A stretch of 64,000 nt of DNA from Paenibacillus beijingensis (GTDB lineage: Bacteria > Bacillota > Bacilli > Paenibacillales > Paenibacillaceae), in contig NZ_CP011058.1 of assembly GCF_000961095.1 (NCBI RefSeq), positions 1,207,001-1,271,000 of the forward strand, read 5' to 3'. Shown here in pieces: positions 50,791 through 58,684 of the stretch (the stretch's first letter is position 1; each line of letters opens with the position of its first letter). Below the pieces are notes generated by a model that had not been told where the DNA came from, did no database searches, and saw nothing but the letters and a program-made list of their open reading frames with translations. The translations under genes and the position numbers were made by a program.

Positions 50791-51909
50791 ATGAGCTATG
50801 CCAATCAGTTCGGCAAGCTGTTCTCCGCACATCTGAAGATGATGTTCCGCGAGAAGCAGGTTTGGTTCTGGAACATCTTTTTTCCGGTCATTCTGATGGT
50901 TCTGTTCATGATTATTTTCGGCGGCAATTCGGGGGGCAGCTTCAAAGCGAGCATCGCCGTCGTGGAGCCGCAGGCCAATTCCACCTCCCAAATGCTGCTG
51001 GAGCAGCTGCGCCGGGTGCCGGTGTTTGAATGGAAATCGGAGCAGCCGGTCAGTCTGGAGCAAGGAGATAAGTGGGTCAAAGACAAGGATGTGGATGCGC
51101 TCATCGTGCTGCCAGAAACGGAAAGCGCCAATACGATGCGGCTGATCGTCAACAAGGAGGAGGAGAAAAATTCAACGACGATGGCGGTGGCGGGCATTCT
51201 GGACAAATTCGTCCAGCAGTCCAATCTAGCCGTTGCCGGGGCTACCCCTGCGTTCGAGCTGAAGACGGAGTCGGTCTCCTCGGGAAGCGCGGATCTCAAG
51301 TATGAAGACTTTCTGCTGACCGGCATGATCGCGCTGTCCGTCGCGCAGGGCGGCTTGTTCGGCATGGTGGATATGGTGGAGATGCGCCGCAAAGGAATGT
51401 TGACGCGATTGCGCTTAACTCCAGTAAAAATGGGGCTGTTCGGCCTCGCAGGCATGACCGTGCGCATGGTGCTGGGCGTCATTCAAATCGTGCTGCTCAC
51501 CCTGATCGGCGTATTCGGCTTCGGCGCGAACCTGCATCTGGATATTGCCAGCCTTATCATCGTCTTCCTGATCGGCACGCTGGCCTTCAACGCGATCGGC
51601 TACTTGTTCGCTTCATTCAGCAAATCGCTCGAGTCCTACATGGGCCTTGCGAACATTGCGAGTTTTCTGATGATGTTTCTGAGCGGGATCTTCTTCGCGG
51701 CTTCCTCGCTGCCGGAATGGCTGCATCCCGTCACGAAAGTGCTGCCGCTCACCTATTTCGTCGACGGCATGCGGGACGGCATGGTATACGGCAGAGGGGT
51801 TGCAAGCGGCGCATTCTGGACCGGCATCGGCATCCTCGCGTTGTGGGGCGCCGTCACGTTTGTGATCGGATCGCAGCTGTTCCGCCGGCAAGCGGCGGTA
51901 CGCTCATAA
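50791..51909 (+). CDS. ABC-2 type exporter permease
   Basis: 372 residues from ATG 50791, just after the ATPase stop. One N-terminal helix (FFPVILMVLFMIIFGG), an extracellular domain of about 150 residues, then five helices with the ABC-2 pattern around GLFGMVDMVEMRRKGMLTRL and FLMMFLSGIFFAASSLPEW. This is the membrane half of the exporter. The pair ends at the shared terminator at 52026-52063. Confidence 0.9.
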   Translation: MSYANQFGKLFSAHLKMMFREKQVWFWNIFFPVILMVLFMIIFGGNSGGSFKASIAVVEPQANSTSQMLLEQLRRVPVFEWKSEQPVSLEQGDKWVKDKDVDALIVLPETESANTMRLIVNKEEEKNSTTMAVAGILDKFVQQSNLAVAGATPAFELKTESVSSGSADLKYEDFLLTGMIALSVAQGGLFGMVDMVEMRRKGMLTRLRLTPVKMGLFGLAGMTVRMVLGVIQIVLLTLIGVFGFGANLHLDIASLIIVFLIGTLAFNAIGYLFASFSKSLESYMGLANIASFLMMFLSGIFFAASSLPEWLHPVTKVLPLTYFVDGMRDGMVYGRGVASGAFWTGIGILALWGAVTFVIGSQLFRRQAAVRS

Positions 51910-52021
51910 CCGGACCATCAGGCAGTCCGCTATAGCTAGACCGCCAACCGGACGACCCCACGACTCCAAAAACAAACAGGATACTCTCGGAGTGATCAAG
52001 CTCATTAGCTGCAAAAAGCAA

Positions 52022-52064
52022 AAAAACGAACCGGTTAAGGGTATATCCTTGACCGGTTCGTTTT
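52022..52064. terminator. Bidirectional intrinsic terminator between convergent genes
   Basis: CGAACCGGTTAAGG-gtatat-CCTTGACCGGTTCG (one mismatch or wobble) forms a 14-bp stem flanked by five A on the left and four T on the right. It can stop both the plus-strand exporter operon and the minus-strand SDR operon. Confidence 0.9.
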
Positions 52065-52145
52065 GGCTCGGGTCCGCTGACTGCTGCTTTAGCAAATTGC
52101 GGGCAAAGTGGAGACCGCAAATCTGAGGTCCGCTTGAGAATCAGT

Positions 52146-52910
52146 CTAGATCGCCGGCATCACATTGCCGCCCGAAACCGGAATATACGCCCCGGTGATG
52201 AAGCTGCTTAAGTCCGATGCCAAAAAAGCGACGGCGTTGGCAATTTCCTGATCGGTCCCGCGCCGTTTGAGCGGAACGGTCCGCTCGTACGATTCGCTGC
52301 GCTCAGTCTGATTTTCCCGGTCACGATCGCTGATCGTCCAGCCCGGAGCGACTTGGTTGACCGTAATTTGATGCTCCCCGATCTCCTTGGCCAGCACGCG
52401 GTACACGCCGTCCATCCCGCGTTTGCCGGCGACGTAAGCGGACTGGCTCGGAAAATTTTGCATCGCGCATTCCGTATTGATCGCAATGATGCGGCCCGCT
52501 CTCCGCTCGATCATGTGCGGCACAAACGCTTTGGCCAAATGAACGGCCTGCAGTACGGTGGAATTGAACTGGTCGACGTAATCGTCTACGCTCTGCTCCA
52601 GCACGGAGGTCCAGCTATACTGCGAAACCGCATTGGCAACGACGATATCCGGCAGCTGAAACCGGCCCTCGACTGCCTCTTTCATCCGCATCACCGAGTC
52701 CAGATCGGCGACATCCGCTTGTACGATCATGGCCTTGCGGCCGAGCTGCTCGATCTCCTGCTGAAGCTGATGCGCTTTGTGCTCATTGCTGTAATAGTGG
52801 ATGATGATGTCGGCGCCGCCCTTCGCCAGCGTCCGCGCCATAACGCGTCCCAATTCGCCGGTTGCGCCCGTAACGAGCGCCGTTTTCATCGTCAAGTCAA
52901 TCGAAATCAT
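52146..52910 (-). CDS. SDR-family oxidoreductase
   Basis: 254 residues. N-terminal ALVTGATGELGRVMART (TGxxxGxG), ANAVSQY in place of NNAG, YVAGKRG with the catalytic Tyr/Lys, and PGWTISDRD after it. The absence of a clear Asp after strand 2 (HYYSNEHK) fits NADPH use. It is the last gene of a three-gene minus-strand operon with two nitrilase-family genes. Substrate unknown. Confidence 0.82.
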   Translation of the reverse strand: MISIDLTMKTALVTGATGELGRVMARTLAKGGADIIIHYYSNEHKAHQLQQEIEQLGRKAMIVQADVADLDSVMRMKEAVEGRFQLPDIVVANAVSQYSWTSVLEQSVDDYVDQFNSTVLQAVHLAKAFVPHMIERRAGRIIAINTECAMQNFPSQSAYVAGKRGMDGVYRVLAKEIGEHQITVNQVAPGWTISDRDRENQTERSESYERTVPLKRRGTDQEIANAVAFLASDLSSFITGAYIPVSGGNVMPAI

Positions 52911-52934
52911 TGCAGCATCCTCCTCCCCAATCGT

Positions 52935-53834
52935 TTATCTCCTCGTATTCACCCGGCTATCTGGTATTCTCCGGCGTTCCTTTTCATACAGGTCGGGTCT
53001 GCGGTCGTAAAAAGGGGCGACGATGCCGGCCCGCCGGTTTTCCTGAAGCTGGGAAAAGTCGATCGTGGCAAAGAGCGTCATATTCTCATTCGTTTCCCCG
53101 GCTTTCAAAATGCCGTCAGGCGGAAAAGGACGGTCGCACGGCGCAAATAAGCCCGCCTGACCGTAGCCTTTGTCGATTTGAGGCCGTTCCTCCGGAAGCT
53201 CGCCGACGATTCCGCTCAGCGCGACGAACAGCTGATTTTCGATGGCGCGCGCCTGGCATGTATTGCGAACCCGGTAGAAGCCGGAAGCGGCATCCGTATA
53301 GGAGGGGCATAAAATCAGCTCCGCTCCACGCTCCGCCGCGATTCTGGCCGCTTCGGGGAACTCGATATCGTAGCAGGTCAAGATCGCCGCCATGCCCCAC
53401 TTCGTCTCGATCATGTTCAGCCCGCTGCCGGGCGTCAGCTTCCACTGGTTCTGTTCCTCCGGGGTCAAATGCAGCTTATTTTGCGTTTCGATCCGGCCGT
53501 CGGGAAAAAAAAGATGCGCCTTGTTGACGAAATCCCCGTTCTCCCTGCAGATGTGCGTTCCCCCAAGAATGACCATGCCGTGCTTTGTGCCAGCCGCTTG
53601 AAAAAACTGCACAACCTTCGCCGTAAAGCCGTCTAAATAATGACACGCCTCGGCATAACTCATCGGCGGCGCAAGAGCGAGCAAATGGGCCGTCGTATAT
53701 TCCGGGAACACGAGCAGCTCCGCATGCTCTTCCGCAGCCTCATTAATTCTTGCTTCCAGACCGTCCCAGAACTGCTGCTCCGTCCGGATGCCTTGAAGAG
53801 CGTACTGCGTTAAGCCGATCGTTAATTGCGTCAC
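52935..53834 (-). CDS. Carbon-nitrogen hydrolase (nitrilase superfamily)
   Basis: 299 residues with the complete catalytic triad: Glu in LLVFPEYTTAH near residue 44, Lys in QNKLHLTPEEQ near residue 136 and Cys in ILTCYDIEFPEA near residue 170. It belongs to the amidase side of the superfamily and hydrolyses carbon-nitrogen bonds of amides or carbamoyl compounds. It lies 11 bp after the GNAT-nitrilase fusion gene in the operon and may act on the product of its neighbour. Confidence 0.85.
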   Translation of the reverse strand: MTQLTIGLTQYALQGIRTEQQFWDGLEARINEAAEEHAELLVFPEYTTAHLLALAPPMSYAEACHYLDGFTAKVVQFFQAAGTKHGMVILGGTHICRENGDFVNKAHLFFPDGRIETQNKLHLTPEEQNQWKLTPGSGLNMIETKWGMAAILTCYDIEFPEAARIAAERGAELILCPSYTDAASGFYRVRNTCQARAIENQLFVALSGIVGELPEERPQIDKGYGQAGLFAPCDRPFPPDGILKAGETNENMTLFATIDFSQLQENRRAGIVAPFYDRRPDLYEKERRRIPDSRVNTRR

Positions 53835-53845
53835 ATGATCACCCT

Positions 53846-55435
53846 CTACGAACGAATTTGTAAAGAATAAAGATCTGTCCGGCGGTCGCGGATCGTCAAT
53901 GCGTCTTTCGTTTTTTTATAGCGCTGCAGCACTTCCAGATCCAGTTCGGCCATCATGACCGTTTCCGTGTTTTCGCTGCATTCCCCCGCCACCCCGTCGC
54001 GGTCGAACGAAAAATCGGAAGGCGTATATACGCCGGACTGGGCATACTGAATGTCGACATTTTCAACGTGGGTGAGATTGCCGACGGTTCCGGCCGTCAC
54101 CACGTAAACTTGATTTTCAATCGCCCGCGCCTGCGCGCAATATTTGACGCGCAAAAACGTTTGACGGTCCTCCGTACAAAAAGGCACGAAGATAATCTGC
54201 GTCCCTTCCTGCGCGGCAATGCGCGAAAGTTCGGGGAACTCGATATCGCTGCTCAGCATCATCGCGATTTTGCCGCAGTCGGTATCGAACACATCCAGAT
54301 TCGGCCCTCCGTTAATACCCCACCACTTTTGCTCGTTCGGGGAGATGTGGAGCTTGGTCTGCGTCGCCATCGTTCCGTCGCGCCGAAACAGATGGGCCAC
54401 GTTATAAATGCGTTTATTTCGCTCGACAAAATGGGATCCGCCGATCACGTTGACGTTGTACTTCACGGCCAAATCGGAGAACAGCTCGACATATTGGGGC
54501 GTGAACTCCGCCAATTTTCGGACCGCGAGGCTGGGCGAGCGCTCCTCGAGAAACGACAGCAGCTGCATCGTGACGTTTTCCGGGAATACGGCGAAATCGG
54601 ATTTGTAGTCCGACGCCACATCGACGTAATGCTCGCACTGCGTCGCAAACTCTTCAAAGGATCCGATTTTCTTCATCATATACTGAACGACGCAAATGCG
54701 AACCGGAAACGATACTTTATAATGAAGCTTCGATTTCGCCGGTTTAAATTCGATATTGTTCCATTCGAGCAGCGCTGCATATCTCATCGACTCTTGGTCG
54801 TCCGGCATATAGTTAATGATGATCCGTTTCAAGGTGAAACCGTTCATCATCTGAAAGGTGAGCACCGGATCGTAAATGTTTTGCTGCAGCACCTCTTCGG
54901 CATACTCCCGCGGCGTCATTTTATCGCTGTACTTGTGGTAGCCCGGGATTCGCCCGCCGACGATAATGCTTTTTAAGTTCAGCTTTTCGGCCAGTCCCTT
55001 CCTCGCCTCGTACAGCCGCCTGCCGATCTTCATGCGCCGGAACTCCGGATGAACCATAACCTCCATACCGTACAAATTTTCGCCGTTCGGGTTATGGTTT
55101 CGAATATAGCCTTTATCGGTAATTTCCGCATACGTGTGCTGCTCAAAATAATCGTTGAAGTTGACAATCAAGCTGGAACACGACCCGATGATTTGGTTGT
55201 CGTATTCCACGCAAATTTGCCCTTCCGGAAAAATCCGGATGTGGCTTTCCAGCTGTTCCAGCGACCATGGCTTCATATTCGGAAAGCAGGCATGCTGGAG
55301 CTTGATAATCTCCTCAAAATCTTTGCGTTCGATGCTGCGAATAATAATTCGTTTCTCAATTTGCGACTTATGACCGTCGGTCATCATCATCCCCACCTTG
55401 ATCCATTGGATTTGGCTGCCGGAACCGTTAGACAT
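53846..55435 (-). CDS. GNAT acetyltransferase-nitrilase fusion (YhcX type) with Cys-to-Ser active site
   Basis: 529 residues. Residues 30-210 are a GNAT acetyltransferase: RSIERKDFEEIIKLQ and VHPEFRRMKIGRRLYEARKGL carry the acetyl-CoA loop. Residues 240-515 are a carbon-nitrogen hydrolase domain with Glu (FPENVTMQ) and Lys (KLHISPNEQK), but the nucleophile segment reads LSSDIEFPE where relatives have ICYDIEFPE, so the Cys is a Ser. It may be inactive as a hydrolase or have become a binding domain. The start is uncertain: the ATG at 55435 has a weak site, and ATGs near 55384-55390 follow AAGGTGGGG. First gene of the operon. Confidence 0.85.
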   Translation of the reverse strand: MSNGSGSQIQWIKVGMMMTDGHKSQIEKRIIIRSIERKDFEEIIKLQHACFPNMKPWSLEQLESHIRIFPEGQICVEYDNQIIGSCSSLIVNFNDYFEQHTYAEITDKGYIRNHNPNGENLYGMEVMVHPEFRRMKIGRRLYEARKGLAEKLNLKSIIVGGRIPGYHKYSDKMTPREYAEEVLQQNIYDPVLTFQMMNGFTLKRIIINYMPDDQESMRYAALLEWNNIEFKPAKSKLHYKVSFPVRICVVQYMMKKIGSFEEFATQCEHYVDVASDYKSDFAVFPENVTMQLLSFLEERSPSLAVRKLAEFTPQYVELFSDLAVKYNVNVIGGSHFVERNKRIYNVAHLFRRDGTMATQTKLHISPNEQKWWGINGGPNLDVFDTDCGKIAMMLSSDIEFPELSRIAAQEGTQIIFVPFCTEDRQTFLRVKYCAQARAIENQVYVVTAGTVGNLTHVENVDIQYAQSGVYTPSDFSFDRDGVAGECSENTETVMMAELDLEVLQRYKKTKDALTIRDRRTDLYSLQIRS

Positions 55436-55654
55436 GATTTCTCGCTCATCATTAGGTTCAGTATAGCAAAAAGCCGCCTATGAAACGGGAACGACCTGCT
55501 TAAACTGCCCCATATTTACCAATACTTCATTTTATCCTTTTCTAAACGGACTAATTCCGCGGCGGCATCATCCGCCATATGAATGAGGTAAGAGAGACTC
55601 CTCAAGCTTCGGCATTTTGCAGCAGGCCGTGTCATACAGCGGGTTCGGTTCACG

Positions 55655-55689
55655 AAAAAAAAGACTCCGACGGCATTCGTCAGAGTCTT
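55655..55689 (-). terminator. Intrinsic terminator of the CDGSH microgene
   Basis: AAGACTCCGACG-gcatt-CGTCAGAGTCTT forms an 11-12 bp stem (one mismatch), followed on the minus strand by eight T. It ends the transcript of the 26-residue gene at 55723-55803. Confidence 0.88.
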
Positions 55690-55722
55690 CTATGTATGCT
55701 TTAATATTTTTGGGTCCGATAC

Positions 55723-55803
55723 TTATTTGCTGTCTTTTTTCGCGTGGGAACCGTCACAGCTTCCTTCTTTACTTTGCGTTTTACCGCATGCACATTGGGC
55801 CAT
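55723..55803 (-). CDS. 26-residue CDGSH-type microprotein
   Basis: ATG 55801-55803, with AAGGAGG at ideal spacing, opens a 26-codon frame ending TAA at 55723. It contains CACGKT and, seven residues later, CDGSH, i.e. the C-x-C ... C-D-G-S-H ligand set of CDGSH iron-sulfur proteins in one minimal unit. There is one more residue between the ligands than in the consensus. A perfect -35/-10 pair upstream and a strong terminator downstream show a stand-alone gene. Known CDGSH proteins bind a 2Fe-2S cluster with three Cys and one His; whether 26 residues can do so alone or as a multimer is unknown. Rich in Lys and Ser otherwise. Confidence 0.8.
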   Translation of the reverse strand: MAQCACGKTQSKEGSCDGSHAKKDSK

Positions 55804-55834
55804 CGTTAACGCCTCCTTTTGTTAAGGTAATGTT

Positions 55835-55863
55835 ATTATAACCACTGTACTAACTTTTGTAAA
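55835..55863 (-). promoter_or_regulatory. Strong sigma-A-type promoter of the CDGSH microgene
   Basis: Minus-strand TTTACA (55858-55863), 17-base spacer, TATAAT (55835-55840). Predicted transcript starts near 55828, giving a leader of about 24 bases with AAGGAGG. Near-consensus in every element. Confidence 0.88.
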
Positions 55864-55886
55864 GATGGTAATATAAAATAAGTATG

Positions 55887-55907
55887 TGAGAATAATAATC
55901 CTTCTCA
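55887..55907. promoter_or_regulatory. Palindrome TGAGAA-N9-TTCTCA upstream of the microgene
   Basis: A perfect 6-bp inverted repeat with AT-rich centre (ggattatta), ending 24 bases upstream of the -35. It resembles Fur/PerR-type boxes in part (TGAGAA...TTCTCA), which would fit an iron-related protein, but the spacing differs from the 7-1-7 form and the distance is unusual for a repressor. Confidence 0.35.
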
Positions 55908-55922
55908 AATTGAGTTCATGAA

Positions 55923-55953
55923 CAAAAAAGACTCTGACGGCATGGCCAGAGTC
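55923..55953 (-). terminator. Intrinsic terminator of the RbsD/FucU-MarR unit
   Basis: GACTCTG-acggcatggc-CAGAGTC (7-bp stem plus possible inner pairs) followed on the minus strand by six T. Lies 37 bases past the stop of the gene ending at 55990. Confidence 0.8.
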
Positions 55954-55989
55954 TGCAGAGAGACATCGGTTGTGCATGATGAGGGAGAA

Positions 55990-56412
55990 CTATGCGGATG
56001 TGACGACGCCCACCGTAAGGATAATGTTGGCGAACAGCCGCAAGTCGCCGGTAGCGACGGCTATTTTTACATTTTCTTTTTTACTCACTTCATAGAACTC
56101 GAACCGCTCCAGCCTGTTAAGCGATATCCCGTCTCCGATAATATCGGCAAACTCCGAGTAGATCGGCAGCTCCGAGGAGTGATCCGGCAGCATAACCTCC
56201 GCCTGTTCGATATTGATCGTCTGCGTAATGACGCGCAGCACGTCGGTCACCGTCGGGATTCCGGCCGTCAAATTCAAGCGGATCTTGGCGGCATCGGGGT
56301 GCGTGTACGATTCCAGGCAAAAATTACCGTCCGCAATTAATATTTTGTCTCCGTGCCCGCACTTTGCGAGCGCATATAACAAATCCGGATGTGTGCAAGC
56401 GGTTTTCAACAT
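55990..56412 (-). CDS. RbsD/FucU-family sugar mutarotase
   Basis: 140 residues from ATG 56410-56412 with an AGGTG-type site. The RbsD/FucU fold is clear: DLLYALAKCGHGDKILIADGNFC with the catalytic His in GHGD, then PTVTDVLRVITQTI and a C-terminal strand pair. Such proteins speed the conversion between ring forms of ribose, fucose or relatives. It lacks a neighbouring transporter here; a MarR gene is immediately upstream in the same direction. Confidence 0.85.
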   Translation of the reverse strand: MLKTACTHPDLLYALAKCGHGDKILIADGNFCLESYTHPDAAKIRLNLTAGIPTVTDVLRVITQTINIEQAEVMLPDHSSELPIYSEFADIIGDGISLNRLERFEFYEVSKKENVKIAVATGDLRLFANIILTVGVVTSA

Positions 56413-56490
56413 GAACAAGCACCTCGCCTCTATGTAGTTGACAAACGAAACCGTCAATTCAATGATAGGCGAGTCCCGTGTTGCGGTCAA

Positions 56491-57042
56491 TCACGATTGG
56501 CGTGTTACGGCCTCCGGCTGGTAACCGCGTTTCATTAACGTTTCGACAATAGGCTGATCCTTTAAAAACCGCATCAACTGGCCGCAAATATGATCAAGCT
56601 CATCTTCCGAATAGATGCGCAGCATCTGCTCATACATTTGAGTTTCGATACTTTCAATCGTCCTTGCCATTTCCCCGCCTTTGGCGCTTAACTGTAAAAT
56701 GACATACCGGGAATCTTTCGGGTCCGCGACTTTGTCGATAAGACCGTCCTGATTCATCCGCTCAATAAGTCTGGACGGACTGCCGGTTTCACATATTAAT
56801 AATTTGCCCAGCTCTTTAAGCGAAAGGCTGTCCCATTCATCCAGAATACGGATCACTTCGGCTTGCGAAGACGTTAATCCCATTTCCTTTAATAAGTCGT
56901 TCAAGATTCGATTGCCCTGCCGCTGGGTCGCCAAAATGAGGTAACGAAACGCTTCCGCCTTGGAATGCTTATTCTTTTCCACTCGCTCTTCCACATCCTT
57001 TATGCCAAAATTTTGCGGTCCAATACATAAATGATACATCAT
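56491..57042 (-). CDS. MarR-family transcriptional regulator
   Basis: 183 residues from ATG 57042, where the start lies within one of three ATGAT-ATCAT-type palindromes. The winged helix is seen in GLTSSQAEVIRILDEW, SLKELGKLLICETGSPSRLIERM and VADPKDSRYVILQLSAKG (wing), flanked by dimer helices. It probably represses itself and the RbsD/FucU gene, 78 bp downstream. The ligand is unknown. Confidence 0.85.
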   Translation of the reverse strand: MMYHLCIGPQNFGIKDVEERVEKNKHSKAEAFRYLILATQRQGNRILNDLLKEMGLTSSQAEVIRILDEWDSLSLKELGKLLICETGSPSRLIERMNQDGLIDKVADPKDSRYVILQLSAKGGEMARTIESIETQMYEQMLRIYSEDELDHICGQLMRFLKDQPIVETLMKRGYQPEAVTRQS

Positions 57043-57075
57043 CTATAATACGATCCATCGTAAATGATCGATCGT
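57031..57075. promoter_or_regulatory. Array of three related palindromes at the MarR promoter
   Basis: ATGATacATCAT (57031-57042), TACGATccATCGTA (57049-57062) and ATGATcgATCGT (57064-57075) lie side by side just before the MarR start, with centres about 14-19 bases apart. Such a cluster is typical of an autoregulatory operator. Confidence 0.55.
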
Positions 57076-57318
57076 CAAAAGTCAACTGGCCCGGCCCATA
57101 TGTCATCATTCGTAACATGTAAAACGGTGTTTCATTGATTTGTCAAGTGGAGAACCCTTTTTTTGTGCATCGTGAACAGCTTTTCAAGTCCATTTTTATT
57201 TTCATTAACATTATTTTCATAAACTAATGAAATTTGAAAGCTCATTCATTATACTTTAAATATATATGGAATAATTATTTACAAACAATGTTAGATTTAA
57301 TGAAAGAGGGGATTTGGG

Positions 57319-58629
57319 TTGGAACAACAGATTGGCAAGTTTAAAGTATTCTCATTGGGTCTGCAGCACGTACTCGCTATGTATGCGGGCGCCATTCTGG
57401 TGCCATTAATTGTGGGACGGGCATTAAACCTGACGTCCCAACAGCTTTCGTACCTGGTGGCGATCGATCTGCTCACTTGCGGGATCGCGACGATCCTTCA
57501 GGCCTGGAAAACGAAATATTTCGGGATCGGCCTGCCGGCTGTACTCGGCAGCTCATTTGTCGCGGTTACACCGATGATCGGAATCGGCAGCCAGTACGGG
57601 GTAACGGCCATATACGGCGCGATCATCGCCGCCGGCCTCTTTATCCTCGTATTTGCTTCCTTTTTCAGCAAGCTTGTTAAGCTGTTTCCGCCGGTTGTAA
57701 CCGGGTCTGTCGTAACGATCATCGGTCTTTCCCTTGTTCCGACTGGAATCCGGAACATGGCGGGCGGCGTCGGTAAACCGGACTTTGGAAGCCTGGAAAA
57801 TTTGCTCCTTTCTCTGGGCGTTCTGGCTGCTATTTTATTCATGAACCGTTTTTTGAAAGGTTATGCCCGTGCGCTGTCGGTGCTGCTTGGAATTATCGGC
57901 GGTACGCTGGTCGGATTTATGATGGGCAAAGTGAAGTTTGACGCGGTTGCCGAGGCCTCCTGGATTCATATTCCAAACGCTTTTTATTTTGGTACCCCTA
58001 CATTTGAGATTGGGCCCATCATTACGATGATTATTGTCGGCATGGTCATCATTATTGAATCGACAGGCGTTTTTTATGCTTTGAGCAAAATAACCGAGCG
58101 GACGCTAACCGACCAGGACTTGGCTCGCGGATACCGTGCCGAAGGTTTGGCTTTTACACTGGGCGGCATCTTTAACGCTTTTCCTTACAATACGTTTGCC
58201 CAAAATGTAGGGCTTGTTCAATTATCGAAAGTTAAAACGACCAATGTCGTTTTCGCGGCAGGCGGCATTCTCGTTTTTCTTGGCATCATCCCGAAAATAG
58301 CCGCTCTTGCCACCGTTATCCCGGCTCCTGTTCTGGGCGGCGCAACAATCGTTACGTTTGGGATGGTCGTTTCGTCCGGAATCAAAATGCTCAGTTCCGT
58401 CGATTTTAATAACCAGTACAATCTGCTGATCATTGCCATTTCCATGTCTTTAGGACTCGGCGCTACGGTCGTTCCCGAGCTGTTCAAAGGGCTGCCCAGT
58501 TGGCTGCACATTATTGTGAGCGACGGTACAATAACGGGAAGTTTAAGCGCGATTCTCCTGAATCTCTTTTTCAATTTCCGCTCGGGTTCTGCCGATGAAT
58601 CGGCGGAACCCGAACAGCTAGCGTCCTGA
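57319..58629 (+). CDS. NCS2-family nucleobase permease (xanthine/uracil type)
   Basis: 436 residues from TTG 57319, after AAGAGGGG. About 14 helices in the UraA/PbuX fold: the N-terminal LGLQHVLAMYAGAILVPLIVG, PAVLGSSFVAVTPMIGIG near residue 75, and the substrate motif VIIIESTGVFYALSK near residue 240 with the key Glu. It takes up xanthine, uracil or guanine with H+. It is preceded by a 250-bp AT-rich leader without a recognisable purine riboswitch or PurR box and followed by a good terminator. Confidence 0.9.
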   Translation: MEQQIGKFKVFSLGLQHVLAMYAGAILVPLIVGRALNLTSQQLSYLVAIDLLTCGIATILQAWKTKYFGIGLPAVLGSSFVAVTPMIGIGSQYGVTAIYGAIIAAGLFILVFASFFSKLVKLFPPVVTGSVVTIIGLSLVPTGIRNMAGGVGKPDFGSLENLLLSLGVLAAILFMNRFLKGYARALSVLLGIIGGTLVGFMMGKVKFDAVAEASWIHIPNAFYFGTPTFEIGPIITMIIVGMVIIIESTGVFYALSKITERTLTDQDLARGYRAEGLAFTLGGIFNAFPYNTFAQNVGLVQLSKVKTTNVVFAAGGILVFLGIIPKIAALATVIPAPVLGGATIVTFGMVVSSGIKMLSSVDFNNQYNLLIIAISMSLGLGATVVPELFKGLPSWLHIIVSDGTITGSLSAILLNLFFNFRSGSADESAEPEQLAS

Positions 58630-58653
58630 AACCGTTAAGTAAGCAAGAAGCAT

Positions 58654-58684
58654 CCAGCCTGCTGTCGCAACAGGCTGGTTTTCA
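58654..58684 (+). terminator. Intrinsic terminator after the nucleobase permease
   Basis: CCAGCCTG-ctgtcgcaa-CAGGCTGG, a perfect 8-bp stem, then TTTTC. It overlaps the end of the convergent glycosyltransferase gene. Confidence 0.85.

Noticed and set aside
57060..57318. A purine riboswitch or PurR box before the nucleobase permease
   Set aside because: The leader is AT-rich and lacks the conserved purine-aptamer loops and the CGAA-type PurR motif.
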